This document shows positions 43,100 through 52,227 of a stretch of 64,000 bases of DNA, piece by piece. The position numbers and the translations under genes were made by a program. Under the pieces are notes generated by a model that worked only from the letters and a program-made list of their open reading frames with translations, did no database searches and was not told where the DNA came from. The DNA comes from Lentisphaerae bacterium GWF2_49_21 (lineage in GTDB: Bacteria > Verrucomicrobiota > Lentisphaeria > Victivallales > GWF2-50-93): contig MHBH01000032.1 of the NCBI GenBank assembly GCA_001804805.1, positions 114,299-178,298 of the forward strand, written 5' to 3'. Position 1 is the stretch's first letter. The number at the start of each line of letters is the position of its first letter.

Positions 43100-43711
43100 A
43101 AAAGACTCCAGTTATATTTGGATATATTAAGCCAATTGCCGAATTCGGCAATTGGCTGTGTTCTGGTGTCAGTGTTCAGGAAGGGCAACAAATGCCTGTT
43201 ATTCTTTCTTGTCCTGAAATCCGACACCTGACACCTTATTGCATGACGAGTCATGCAATCACCTCAAGAAAAAACATCCCCAGAAGCAATACGCAGGAAA
43301 CCTGCGGATATTACACTGGAAATTTCAATCCTTAATATAATTAGCCGATTCGCAAAACTCAAGGGAACCTCTAAAAATTGGCGTCTGACCACCTGCCTGG
43401 GAAGTCTGGCCTAGTAAGCAGGGCTGAAATTCCAAGCTCCATCCACCAGGGCGGACAAGTTCCAGACAATGTGTAAATATCAAATATTCAAACAGGATAT
43501 AGAAGTTTGAGGATTTCTTTATTTGGAACTTGGAGCTTGTTTGGATTTTGGAACTTGGAATTTGGAATCTCTTATGAAAACTTTAGAGAGGAGGGCCGCG
43601 CTTGCCTGTCATGACCTGTGCTGAGCCAAGTCGAAGTAGCTTGTCGAATGGTCTCGACCGGAGAAGAGCGGACATCGCAAGGACGTCCCTCCACTTGTAG
43701 TAATCCGCCTA

Positions 43712-43798
43712 GGCGGATTTGCGCGTTAAGTAGGTACGTGCTTCAGCATGTACCATCTTAAAGTCTAAGAATGGGACAGGCTAAAGCCCATCCCTACT
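43712..43798. repeat. 87-bp direct repeat, copy A
   Basis: This differs from copy B (43859-43945) at one base. It contains GGTACGTGC-TTCA-GCATGTACC and GGGACAGGCT-AA-AGCCCATCCC, closed by AAGTAG (43729-43734) and CTACTT (43795-43800), so it belongs to the stem-plus-hairpins family. Confidence 0.9.
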
Positions 43799-43858
43799 TC
43801 AGGAACGCTCGAACACGAGCTACTACAAACAAATATCCTAAACCCGAGAGGCTCCAGA

Positions 43859-43945
43859 GGCGGATTTGCGCGTTAAGTAGGTACGTGCTTCAGCATGTAC
43901 CATCTTAAAGTCTAAGAATGGGACAGGCTAAAGCCCGTCCCTACA
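43859..43945. repeat. 87-bp direct repeat, copy B
   Basis: This is identical to copy A except for G instead of A in AGCCCGTCCC, which improves hairpin 2 pairing. The outer right arm is interrupted (CTACACTT). Confidence 0.9.
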
Positions 43946-44109
43946 CTTGTCATATAAATTGGCTCCCGCCAATTTATATCTTTGGCAGGATTTATGCTAT
44001 AAATATTTGACAAGTCCTATGGTTCATTGTATTATAATGCGCAAGGTGATGCCGGGGAGTGGGGGAATTATCGTATCTAACGATTTTAACATATAGCGAG
44101 GTTGGTTCA

Positions 44110-44874
44110 ATGAGAAGAACAAAGTCAGTTGCCACGGCATGCCAACTGGGAAGGCGCTTCACTCTCGTTGAGATCCTGATTGTCGTCGCGATAATGGGGA
44201 TCCTGATGTTCATAGGCCTTCCAGCGTTCGAGAAGCTGGTGAAGGGAACCGGAGCGGAACTCGCATCCAGAAATGTTGCAAGCAAGATTGGCATGGCAAG
44301 AAGCTATGCAATAACAACCCGGCAGTATGTCGCGGTCCTTATGCCGACAGACGAAGCATTAGGAAGCGGGACGAACAAGCTTCCCAATGATTATATTTAC
44401 AAAGGACTCAAGCTTTGTGTCGTCTCTGCCAATTACACCTCAGGCACTCCGAATACTTTTACATTTAAAAGATGGGTTCCTTCTGAAAAATGGGACTTCC
44501 TCCCGACGGGTACTTCTATTATCGGTCTTAAGAGTACTCTTGGATATGTAAATGGTGACGAGACCACTTATCCTGATATTGTAGATGATGTTGATTTGTA
44601 TGAAATAGATAGAACAAAATATTCAGATGAGACGGCTACGCATGCTCATGGGGTTCACAGTCCTGTCGCTACAGGTAAGTGTGTAACCCATATACGTGCA
44701 ATTGTCTTCAAGCCCACGGGGAAACTTGTCGGAAGCAGTCCAAGATATGTAACTGTCGGTGAATCAACGTATAATGGTTCAACGCTGGTCCATACGGGGA
44801 GTGCAAACAGGATTGATATAAAAATTGACCAATACACCGGTAAGACGACGTTGCTTACAACTGGAATGGAGTGA
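44110..44874 (+). CDS. gspH: type II secretion pseudopilin, GspH-like
   Basis: From ATG 44110 (GAGG 8 bases before) the protein has 254 residues. The prepilin motif RRFTLVEILIVVAIMGILMFIG includes the conserved Glu at +5. The residue before Phe is Arg, not the usual Gly. The globular part is consistent with a minor pseudopilin. Position as first of four prepilin-like genes in H-I-J-K order supports GspH, though sequence alone is weak. A GATACTN array follows the stop. Confidence 0.75.
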   Translation: MRRTKSVATACQLGRRFTLVEILIVVAIMGILMFIGLPAFEKLVKGTGAELASRNVASKIGMARSYAITTRQYVAVLMPTDEALGSGTNKLPNDYIYKGLKLCVVSANYTSGTPNTFTFKRWVPSEKWDFLPTGTSIIGLKSTLGYVNGDETTYPDIVDDVDLYEIDRTKYSDETATHAHGVHSPVATGKCVTHIRAIVFKPTGKLVGSSPRYVTVGESTYNGSTLVHTGSANRIDIKIDQYTGKTTLLTTGME

Positions 44875-44881
44875 AGGATTT

Positions 44882-44909
44882 GATACTCGAAAGTTGATAC
44901 TTGAAATTT
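44882..44909 (+). repeat. heptamer array (GATACTN) after gspH-like gene
   Basis: Units GATACTC, GAAAGTT, GATACTT and GAAATTT start 7 bases after the stop, in the gene's orientation. This is the only plus-strand example. Confidence 0.65.
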
Positions 44910-44937
44910 ATAATAATTTTGCGGAGTAAAATTATAT

Positions 44938-45549
44938 ATGAAGAAACTCTTCAATTTAGTCGAAGTTACGCTTGCGATAGCCGTGGTTGGCATAGGAATT
45001 GCAGGCGTGATGTCGCTCTTTCCGGTCGGTTTCCAGGCCAGCCGCGATGCGATTGGCGACAACTATGCCTCATGCGCGGCTGAACAATTTATATCCTTCT
45101 TCTCGAGGAAATGCAACGATCCGACGGATTTGGGCAGCGGCAAGGACTTCTGGGAGACTTATATCTCCTGGGACAACGGCACAGCATCAAATTTTGCTGA
45201 TGATGTTGCTGGAAGCATTTTGACTACAATACCTACGGCTGCTGACGAGACAGCTATAACTTTCAGCACTACTGCTGTTGAAGGTAATATTTATCCTGAT
45301 TCCAATGCCTCGCCCAATCCCCAGCTCTACAGAATCAAGGCCGGATCTTCACTAGTAATAGATTTTCATGCGACTGTGAGAATATGGCGCTCTCAGCTCA
45401 ATGGCCTTTGGATCTTTGAGGATAACATGGATATTCCACACGCGATCGCAACAAGGATCAATATTGAGATAAGTTGGCCTGTTGAAAAACCATATGCCAG
45501 CCGAGAAAAAAGATACTATACGGCTGAGCTTTTCAGACAAGCTGAATGA
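44938..45549 (+). CDS. gspI: type II secretion pseudopilin, GspI/PilV-like
   Basis: The 203-residue protein has a very short leader (MKKL), then FNLVEVTLAIAVVGIGIAGVMSLFPVG with Glu at +5. Leu rather than Gly occupies the -1 position. The ending VEVTLAIAVVGIG and the FPVGFQASRDA pattern are typical of GspI/PilV-type minor pilins in PVC bacteria. It is second in the pseudopilin run. The ribosome site (GGAG) is rather far from the ATG. Confidence 0.7.
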   Translation: MKKLFNLVEVTLAIAVVGIGIAGVMSLFPVGFQASRDAIGDNYASCAAEQFISFFSRKCNDPTDLGSGKDFWETYISWDNGTASNFADDVAGSILTTIPTAADETAITFSTTAVEGNIYPDSNASPNPQLYRIKAGSSLVIDFHATVRIWRSQLNGLWIFEDNMDIPHAIATRINIEISWPVEKPYASREKRYYTAELFRQAE

Positions 45550-45665
45550 CGGAGGAAGTTGTGTTAAGTAACTTGGGCATCCTGCCCGAGGATGGCAACA
45601 GGAATAAGTTCGTAGTCAATGTCGAGTGACATGTAAGGAAAGATAGCAATTTAACAGGATTACTT

Positions 45666-46568
45666 ATGAAAAGCAAGATTAAAAAATCGCTGCGGTTTTT
45701 TACCCTTATAGAACTAATTGCCGCAATGGGCGTGTTTACCGTCATTATGCTTATACTTCTTACGTTCTTCGACGGCGCGCAGAGGGCCTGGACAAATTGT
45801 ATCAACCGCAGCCAGATATACGAGAATGCTAGAGTCGCAATGGATCTGATTGCCAGAGATCTCCAGTGCGCATATTATGAAGTTGACAAGGTTCCATTCT
45901 GGAACAAGGGATATACGAACTATGGTGGAACAAGCGCGGTTTACGACCAGCAGATGCTTGCTTTTGTCTCAGTTACAAGCATTCCGCCAAATGACAATTG
46001 CGATTCGAAGATTTGCGAGGTCAAATACCAGCTCTATAACTATGAAAGTACATTCCCAGGCGCTGATCCCAAAAAAGAAGGCTGGTTGATGAGAAGTGCA
46101 ACTGGGGATAAGACGGATGCAAATGCCGACAATGTCTATTCAACTACGAATGCTACCGGGAAATTGAACTACTACAATAACTTTACAGTTTCGGAGAATG
46201 GTGCGCCTACTGCCGTAACAAACGTTTTTACTGCGACCAGCAGCTCATCAGATGATTACCAGAAAGTTATTCCATATGTTACAAAACTTGAATTTACCTG
46301 CTATAACCGGCAAGGGACTGAAATCCCCGCAGATGCCATAGGGAATGGGTCGGGTTCCTATACGATGACCTTTCCGTATTCGGTCAGGATTGAATTGACG
46401 CTTCTTGATCAGGTATCATGGAACAAATGGAAGGCATTGAGGGGCAAGCGATACAGTAATACACTCAAGGTGCTTACAGACTCGGGCAACTCAACGGCAG
46501 AAGATATTCGGAATAGGAGCGAAAGGACATTTGTCAAGACTGTAGTCCTCGGTGAAAGAGGGCAGTAG
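45666..46568 (+). CDS. gspJ: type II secretion pseudopilin, GspJ/PulJ-like
   Basis: The 300-residue protein begins MKSKIKKSLRF, then FTLIELIAAMGVFTVIMLILLTFF, with Glu at +5 and Phe at -1. ENARVAMDLIARDLQCAYYEV after the helix is the hallmark of GspJ/PulJ minor pseudopilins. AGGA lies 6 bases before the ATG. It is third in the run. Confidence 0.78.
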   Translation: MKSKIKKSLRFFTLIELIAAMGVFTVIMLILLTFFDGAQRAWTNCINRSQIYENARVAMDLIARDLQCAYYEVDKVPFWNKGYTNYGGTSAVYDQQMLAFVSVTSIPPNDNCDSKICEVKYQLYNYESTFPGADPKKEGWLMRSATGDKTDANADNVYSTTNATGKLNYYNNFTVSENGAPTAVTNVFTATSSSSDDYQKVIPYVTKLEFTCYNRQGTEIPADAIGNGSGSYTMTFPYSVRIELTLLDQVSWNKWKALRGKRYSNTLKVLTDSGNSTAEDIRNRSERTFVKTVVLGERGQ

Positions 46569-46652
46569 ATAACGTGCTTGCGCCCGTTATAAGTTGGAGT
46601 TCACAACTTTAGTTGTGTATTATAATTAAAAAAAAAACAAAGAGAAACCGCC

Positions 46653-49541
46653 ATGAAAAAGTTGAAATTAAAATTTCCGGCCAGTGACGAGAAAGGCATA
46701 GCCCTTCTTTTCACACTCGGTATTCTTTCTGTCCTGCTCGTCATAGCCTTAAGCTTTGCGACAACATCGATAACAGAACGCAAGGCTGCCGCCAACAACA
46801 ACGACCTCACTGTTGCAAGAATGCTTGCTGAATCCGCTGTCAACAGGGCGATTGGCGCAATGAAATATTATACTTTGTATGCCCCGGGCGCAGATTATGA
46901 TAACATCATCAGCCATTATGAAAGTGTAGCAGCGGATTCTGCCGGTGATCCTGTTCTGAACAGGGAGACTTTTGACTTCTTGTGGAGGTTGGATACCGTT
47001 ATTGATGGTACGACAATCTATCAGTGGCCGAGGACAACCTATGATAAGACCAAGCCAGGGGCCGTACATTGGCAGTATATTGACAACGGGCTTACTGGCA
47101 ATGATAAGAAGCTTATTGGAAGAATTTCCTATGTTGTTGTCGGATCTGGAGGAAAGCTTGATCCTGCTGCGTGTGTCAATCAGGCTGTGGCCGTGGATGA
47201 AGGCGATACATACGGTGGCAATATTGGAGATGTGCAGGACAGGGACGGGAAATCGGTAAGCGAAATCTCAATTTATAACCTTGATCAGGATTTTAGCACA
47301 TATCTTCCCGCTGCAACTTTGACGAAGTGCAGTTACCAGCCTCTTGTTGCCGCAGGAACTCTTACTTCAGAGAAATGGGCTGACTGGGAAACGCTTTTTG
47401 CCGCTGGCGCACTCAATGTTACCCTTAACGCACAAAAAACACAGTTCCAGAAATGGTTCGTGCTTTCCAATCCCAAGGATCCGGAAGCTTTCTGGGTGGA
47501 CATAAACAATGATAACAAGGACGAGGCTGCGGAGCTTTATCACAGGTTCAACCTCGCAAGGACAACTGCACAATGGGATAGCCTTGACAGTGCTGCTAGC
47601 GGTTCTGTTCCGCCAGGGAACGGTAATGGGAGTCCTGTTGATGAAATCATAGCTGTTCCCACGAAGTACGCTACAGCCGCAACACATGACGGATCTGGAA
47701 TAAAATGGTTGAAGAATTACACGAATCTTCCCGTTGGCACCTTTACTACAGCTGAGACTAGGGCAAAACAGATAGCTGCTAATCTTATTGACTACTGCGA
47801 TTCCACTTCTTCGCCAACCAGGGACAGTGATACTGACCCGACATATACTGGAAATGAACTAACCCCTTATTTGAATGAGATTGGCGTTGAAGTTGCGTGT
47901 GCGCCAAAAATCGAGACTCAGGTTAATGGTCTCGGCCAGACAGAACACAAGAACACATATGACTTTTCAATCAAGATGGGGGCTGAACTGATAAATGTAT
48001 ACGATGGAAGAGGATATAATTTATCTGGCGCAACCACTATTGAAATTCTCGCAGGTAAAATAAAATATACGCTTAAAAGAGCTGACGGCTCAACGTATAA
48101 CGAGGAAACTGCGATCCCAGCTGCAGCGACACCTATTACTGCAGTTTCATCAAATTCCTATCTGTATGAATGGTATTTTCCGTTTGTAGATTCAAAAGAT
48201 ACCGGATGGTTTGTAACTGCTGTTGTAAATGGTGCGAGTGTGACCGATGTGTCAACCGAAATAACAAGGGTCAGGCTTAATTATGGTGGGACATTTGCGG
48301 ATTTCGCAAAACCTGACGCTACTGGCAGTTCATCAGAAGTAATCGCATCGCTTGCAACACATAACTCTGTTGGAACTATGGCTCCAGCTAAAGTATGCTA
48401 TTTTGCATATGAAGCCAACGACCCAAGACAGAACCTCAACGATGGTGACTGGATTCAGGCTAAAAAAATCGAACCGGGTGATTCATATGGTGCTGCTGCT
48501 AAAGGTTCGCCAAATGCTGTAAATAATGGGATATCTGTCGTGGCTGATGGGGATCAGGAAACCGTTGGGTCCATGACTGATCCCATATCTCTTTCAACGG
48601 CATACATAAGAAATGCCCCCATGAAGTCCCCTTGGGAACTCGGATTTATCCATAGGGGTGCGAAATGGGAGACTCTTAATATCCATGAGTACAATACTGC
48701 TACTGGAGTCGGAGATACAGCAGGAATCGGCGCATATACTGATACCAGCGGTGGAACAAATCCAAATGGTGGAGATGCAAATATCCTTGACCAGATAAAG
48801 ATGTCATCCGATACCCAGGTCTATGGGAAGGTCAGCGTGCAGTCAGCGTCTGCAGATGTTTTGAAGGCCCTTTTTGGTTATGTGAGGGTAGGCACTGTTT
48901 TACCTAATAACGGGACTGATGGAATAGCGGCCACTGCCGATGACAATGCCCCCGGAACTAGGAACAGCGGGGCGGGAGCTATTTTGGGCTGGGGGACGGA
49001 TGTCACCACGATAGCAAGCGGTGTTTCGGCGGCTCGCAGCAGTTCCGCCTTTAAGACACGTGCCCAGATGGCACGGGCTCCTGAACTGTCAAATCGCGCA
49101 TCACAGACAACAAAGGCGACAAGGGATGAGATAATTGGCAAGGTTGTAAATCTTACAAAGGTAAGTGCGGCTGATACCTTGACCATTATTGCACTTGCAC
49201 AGTCAATTCGTGATGTGGGAATTGTCCCGAGTCCATTTACCGGTCCTGGAGTTCAAATTAAAAAGGATTTGAATCAGGATGGTGATGTTTCTGACAGCGG
49301 TATTGCTGGTTCCACATATAATGCCGGGTTCCTATATGATTCGGATGCAGATGGAAATGATGATGATTCTTCAGCTCCTTCACTCCCGACAGTAAATGAG
49401 ACAATTGCCGATTGCAAGCTCGGGCAATACGACCTGGGAGCCGACGAGATTCTGTCAGAACAGAAAATTGTCGTACAGGTCTATCGCGACACAATCACCC
49501 ATAAATGGAAGATTTTAAGATTTGAATATATAGATCAGTGA
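46653..49541 (+). CDS. gspK: very large GspK/PilX-like minor pseudopilin
   Basis: The N-terminal helix (EKGIALLFTLGILSVLLVIALSF) lacks the Glu at +5, as is usual for GspK and PilX, which cap the pseudopilus. ITERKAAANNNDLTVARMLAESAVNRAI follows as in those families. At 962 residues it is about three times the usual GspK size; the extra part is rich in Thr, Asp, Asn and Gly and looks like surface-exposed repeats or inserts. It is fourth in the run, and its TGA stop ends 8 bases before the next ATG. Confidence 0.75.
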   Translation: MKKLKLKFPASDEKGIALLFTLGILSVLLVIALSFATTSITERKAAANNNDLTVARMLAESAVNRAIGAMKYYTLYAPGADYDNIISHYESVAADSAGDPVLNRETFDFLWRLDTVIDGTTIYQWPRTTYDKTKPGAVHWQYIDNGLTGNDKKLIGRISYVVVGSGGKLDPAACVNQAVAVDEGDTYGGNIGDVQDRDGKSVSEISIYNLDQDFSTYLPAATLTKCSYQPLVAAGTLTSEKWADWETLFAAGALNVTLNAQKTQFQKWFVLSNPKDPEAFWVDINNDNKDEAAELYHRFNLARTTAQWDSLDSAASGSVPPGNGNGSPVDEIIAVPTKYATAATHDGSGIKWLKNYTNLPVGTFTTAETRAKQIAANLIDYCDSTSSPTRDSDTDPTYTGNELTPYLNEIGVEVACAPKIETQVNGLGQTEHKNTYDFSIKMGAELINVYDGRGYNLSGATTIEILAGKIKYTLKRADGSTYNEETAIPAAATPITAVSSNSYLYEWYFPFVDSKDTGWFVTAVVNGASVTDVSTEITRVRLNYGGTFADFAKPDATGSSSEVIASLATHNSVGTMAPAKVCYFAYEANDPRQNLNDGDWIQAKKIEPGDSYGAAAKGSPNAVNNGISVVADGDQETVGSMTDPISLSTAYIRNAPMKSPWELGFIHRGAKWETLNIHEYNTATGVGDTAGIGAYTDTSGGTNPNGGDANILDQIKMSSDTQVYGKVSVQSASADVLKALFGYVRVGTVLPNNGTDGIAATADDNAPGTRNSGAGAILGWGTDVTTIASGVSAARSSSAFKTRAQMARAPELSNRASQTTKATRDEIIGKVVNLTKVSAADTLTIIALAQSIRDVGIVPSPFTGPGVQIKKDLNQDGDVSDSGIAGSTYNAGFLYDSDADGNDDDSSAPSLPTVNETIADCKLGQYDLGADEILSEQKIVVQVYRDTITHKWKILRFEYIDQ

Positions 49542-49549
49542 GGATAATC

Positions 49550-50059
49550 ATGAAAAAAATATTTATAGTATTTATTTCAGTGTTTTTGACGGTTTCCCTT
49601 ATGGCCCAGCAGAAAGGGACTGCTACTGTAACTCAACCTGTTGCAGAAAAGAAAGCAGCAACCTTGACTGCGTCCTCCAAGTCGACTGGTAACGATGTCA
49701 ACGCATTGATAAGTGTTACCGATATTGACAACTCAATAAAGATCGTCACGGAGAAGTTCAAGGGCGAGAAGCCAAACAAGCCGATGCATTCCTGCGAGGT
49801 GAAAAGTTATTCTGATACTTTTGCTAGGTATGCCAAGTATTCAAAAATTGAAAAAGATACTAGGATCTATGCGGTTTGGTACAAAAATGTTTCTGAAAGC
49901 CTTGTCAGGATTTGCTTGTTGAAACAAACGATGGAGCTCGCTGTTTTGAATAATAATGATAAGAAACTTGCCGAACTTGGTCCGATATATAAGGATTTCC
50001 AGCAGAAACTTGTTTACCTTCTTGAGCATCCCCAGAAGGTAGGTGCAAAAGGCGGTTGA
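49550..50059 (+). CDS. small exported protein of unknown function
   Basis: From ATG 49550 (GAGG 6 bases before) the protein has 169 residues. It has a signal peptide (MKKIFIVFISVFLTVSLMAQQ), a Thr/Ala/Lys-rich stretch and a helical domain with four cysteines or fewer. I do not recognise it. It is the last gene of the pseudopilin run and so may assist secretion, but this rests only on position. Confidence 0.7.
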   Translation: MKKIFIVFISVFLTVSLMAQQKGTATVTQPVAEKKAATLTASSKSTGNDVNALISVTDIDNSIKIVTEKFKGEKPNKPMHSCEVKSYSDTFARYAKYSKIEKDTRIYAVWYKNVSESLVRICLLKQTMELAVLNNNDKKLAELGPIYKDFQQKLVYLLEHPQKVGAKGG

Positions 50060-50374
50060 CCTTCTCTGTCTAATCGTTTGCTGGCAGTCGCATATGGTGC
50101 TTTATTCTGACAATGTGGTCTTAGGTTCTATTTTTTAGTAACGCTGGATGAAGTGAGGCTATTTATCCTTGAAAGTATGTTGGGCTTTCTGTGTCCGCAA
50201 TAGCTTCTTAGCGACGGCGGAAGCCCGACAATTCTTAAATAGGCGGGTTAAAACCCCCCTTGCTCATGAGGCAAAAACACACAACTTAACTCTTACCATT
50301 TTTCACGTTTTAAGGATTAAGAAGCTTGTTGCTTCTTCCAGAAAACATCCATTGATCTGCTTGAGCCCTTTTTC
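50060..50374. other. noncoding region with a REP-like element
   Basis: No gene is visible. It holds the nested palindrome at 50179-50229 and a small GCGGGTT-AAAA-CCCCCC-type hairpin near 50243. Confidence 0.5.
50179..50229. repeat. nested palindrome: REP cassette inside GTTGGGCTT arms
   Basis: The outer arms GTTGGGCTT and AAGCCCGAC pair (one G-U). The interior is TGTCCGCAATAGC...GCGACGGCGGA, the REP-like cassette. The arms match hairpin 1 of the element at 32929-33018. Confidence 0.75.
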
Positions 50375-50878
50375 TTACTGGCCCCGGAGCCGATGGTTCT
50401 GTTTCAACTTTGCTAGAGCCTTTTCTTCATGTTGCATCCGTCTTATGAGATCGTCTTCTGGCAGATTTGTCTTTGACGCCGAGAATGACAGCCTGATGCC
50501 AGGGAATTCTCGCTGGAATAGAAATTGCGCCCGAGGGACATGGAAGTCGGAAGTAACAACAATCAAATCGGTTATACATTGGCGTTCGACTATAGGTTTG
50601 GAGAGCATGGCATCTTGGATCGTGTTTGCGCTTTCGGCACATTCAAGAATCTGCCCTTCTGGAACGCCATGCGCCGTCAGGTATTGTCGAAGGTAATAGC
50701 CATGGGGTTTATCCGTCGTATTAAAGTGCTCTCCCCATCCGCCTGTTGGTAGTATATAAGCGTCAGGATTACGCGAATACTCGGCCAGAGTCTGCTGGCA
50801 TCTCTCAATGGCGATGCTGGAAAGATTTCCCTCGGAGTCGTTGGGAGAACCCAGAACAATGATTGCTAATTTCCTCAT
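50375..50878 (-). CDS. DUF218 (YdcF/SanA/ElyC-type) protein
   Basis: From ATG 50878 (MRKLAIIVLGSPND) the protein has 167 residues. DUF218 landmarks are AIIVLGSP, LPTGGWGEHF, LTAHGVPEGQILECAESANT and the strongly conserved VVTSDFHVPRAQFLF. Relatives act on cell-envelope metabolism or bind nucleotide-like ligands; the exact reaction is not settled. No membrane segment is present here, so it is the soluble YdcF-like kind. AGGAGG lies close to the ATG. Confidence 0.82.
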   Translation of the reverse strand: MRKLAIIVLGSPNDSEGNLSSIAIERCQQTLAEYSRNPDAYILPTGGWGEHFNTTDKPHGYYLRQYLTAHGVPEGQILECAESANTIQDAMLSKPIVERQCITDLIVVTSDFHVPRAQFLFQREFPGIRLSFSASKTNLPEDDLIRRMQHEEKALAKLKQNHRLRGQ

Positions 50879-50956
50879 CTTCCTCCTGTTATACAGAACG
50901 CCCAAGGTGTCTGGAGACCGTCAGTTAGAAACTGATTCCATAATATATTGGGAACA

Positions 50957-52048
50957 TCATTCCTTTACAACTTTGAATCGTATCTCCGGAGAATCCACAG
51001 GTATATCATTTATTTTGCTCTTTGGGTCACGCCCGCTCATCAGGGAGAATGTTTCCATGCTGGTTTTCAGAGTGTATACAGGCTTCTGCCATTTGCTCCA
51101 GTCGGTCGGGGATGGTTTGACAGGATGTTTGATCTCATAGACAAAGTTCTTGCCTTCTTTGCTCTCCAGTGTTATGTAGCGATGTTGGTTGGCAAATATC
51201 GATGTACTGTCTTCATAAACCGTCTCATTCTCGCCTTTTGTCAGCTTATTGGCCCTGATAGCACTCGACCCCATACTTCCATCAGTGATTATATTGTATG
51301 ATTTATACTGTTCTGCCGTGGCCCCAGGGAATTTAACTTGAAAAACCAGGGTGTGCACCAGATCGTTGAATTCTTTTTCGCGCATTTCAGCCTTTTCTTT
51401 CCGGAGCTTCTTCTCCTCTTCTGTCGGGGGGCCATATAAGCCATCAAGTTCACCATCCATCCACCAGTCCAAGTCCTTGATGGCGGGAGATTCCTTCGAC
51501 GGCTTGTACTTGTCCGGAATACCTTCAAGTTTACCCTTCGCCTCCATGTATGCCATGACGTATGGTACTGTATAGTTGGAAAGGCAGTCTTTTATCTCCT
51601 CCTTGGTAAGTTTCTCCACTAACCGCCGTAGACAGCTGTTTGATCGTGCCTGGGTGGACTCCGAACCAAGACCGCACATATGAGTTGTCAGGAACACGCA
51701 ATAGGCGATCTTCTTATTCTCCGGTACGCCCTGGCCATCACGATGCATGACTCCGAGATTTACAAAAGCGTCGGCATTCTGAGAGCTGAACGCCTTGAGA
51801 AACCAGTCCATGGCCGCTGGGTAATCCTGCTTGACACCACGGCCCTCGTAGTAGCATAATCCGACTTCCACCATAGCCTTGCTGTCGCCCTTCGCCGCCA
51901 GCTTTTCAAAGATGGCTATCGCCTCTTTAGTTTTCCCCTGCTGCATAAGTGCAGCGGCATCCTGTCCGCTGGGCTCCTCAACTGCACCTTTCAACGGAGC
52001 AATCGACAAGAATAACATCATTAAGATTCCGCTAATAATGACACGCAT
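50957..52048 (-). CDS. exported Sel1-repeat protein
   Basis: A signal peptide (MRVIISGILMMLFLSIAPLKG) is followed by two Sel1-like repeats (about 35-112, such as AMVEVGLCYYEGRGVKQDYPAAMDWF). A region of about 240 residues follows that I do not recognise, with a charged helix (PTEEEKKLRKEKAEMREKEF). Sel1 repeats mediate protein contacts. GGGGGA precedes the start. Base composition begins to fall towards AT around its upstream end. Confidence 0.78.
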   Translation of the reverse strand: MRVIISGILMMLFLSIAPLKGAVEEPSGQDAAALMQQGKTKEAIAIFEKLAAKGDSKAMVEVGLCYYEGRGVKQDYPAAMDWFLKAFSSQNADAFVNLGVMHRDGQGVPENKKIAYCVFLTTHMCGLGSESTQARSNSCLRRLVEKLTKEEIKDCLSNYTVPYVMAYMEAKGKLEGIPDKYKPSKESPAIKDLDWWMDGELDGLYGPPTEEEKKLRKEKAEMREKEFNDLVHTLVFQVKFPGATAEQYKSYNIITDGSMGSSAIRANKLTKGENETVYEDSTSIFANQHRYITLESKEGKNFVYEIKHPVKPSPTDWSKWQKPVYTLKTSMETFSLMSGRDPKSKINDIPVDSPEIRFKVVKE

Positions 52049-52164
52049 ATTTCCCCCTTAAATGTTTTCAGGTCTTGGCCCTGCCTCAATAATATTAATT
52101 TATAATCAATCAGATAATAAGAATGGCACCGTTATTGCCAAGAATACTTTTTAACCGTCGCATT

Positions 52165-52209
52165 GTATCAACTTCATGGATAACCCTATAAGCGCTAACG
52201 ACGCCGGTT
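52165..52209. repeat. 45-bp imperfect direct repeat, copy 1
   Basis: This matches 52777-52821 at 37 of 45 positions by eye, sharing CTTCAT, GATAACCC and ATAAGCGC. The two copies bracket the small lipoprotein gene. Confidence 0.75.
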
Positions 52210-52227
52210 GAGATAATTAAACTCGTT

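Larger units (their letters stand above)
43100..44109. other. 1-kb noncoding divergent region, rich in repeats
   Basis: This separates the Tad run from the pseudopilin run. It holds GGTGTCA-type arrays in inverted orientation (about 43163-43182 and 43212-43237), a TTGGAAC-type heptamer array (about 43518-43562), TCGAAGT-type palindromes (43605-43670) and an 87-bp direct repeat. Promoters for both runs must lie here, but I cannot fix them. No gene is convincing. Confidence 0.6.

Noticed and set aside
50169-50696. Plus-strand open frame opposite the DUF218 gene
   Set aside because: The minus-strand frame has clear DUF218 motifs and a ribosome site; this one begins in a repeat and has no family features.
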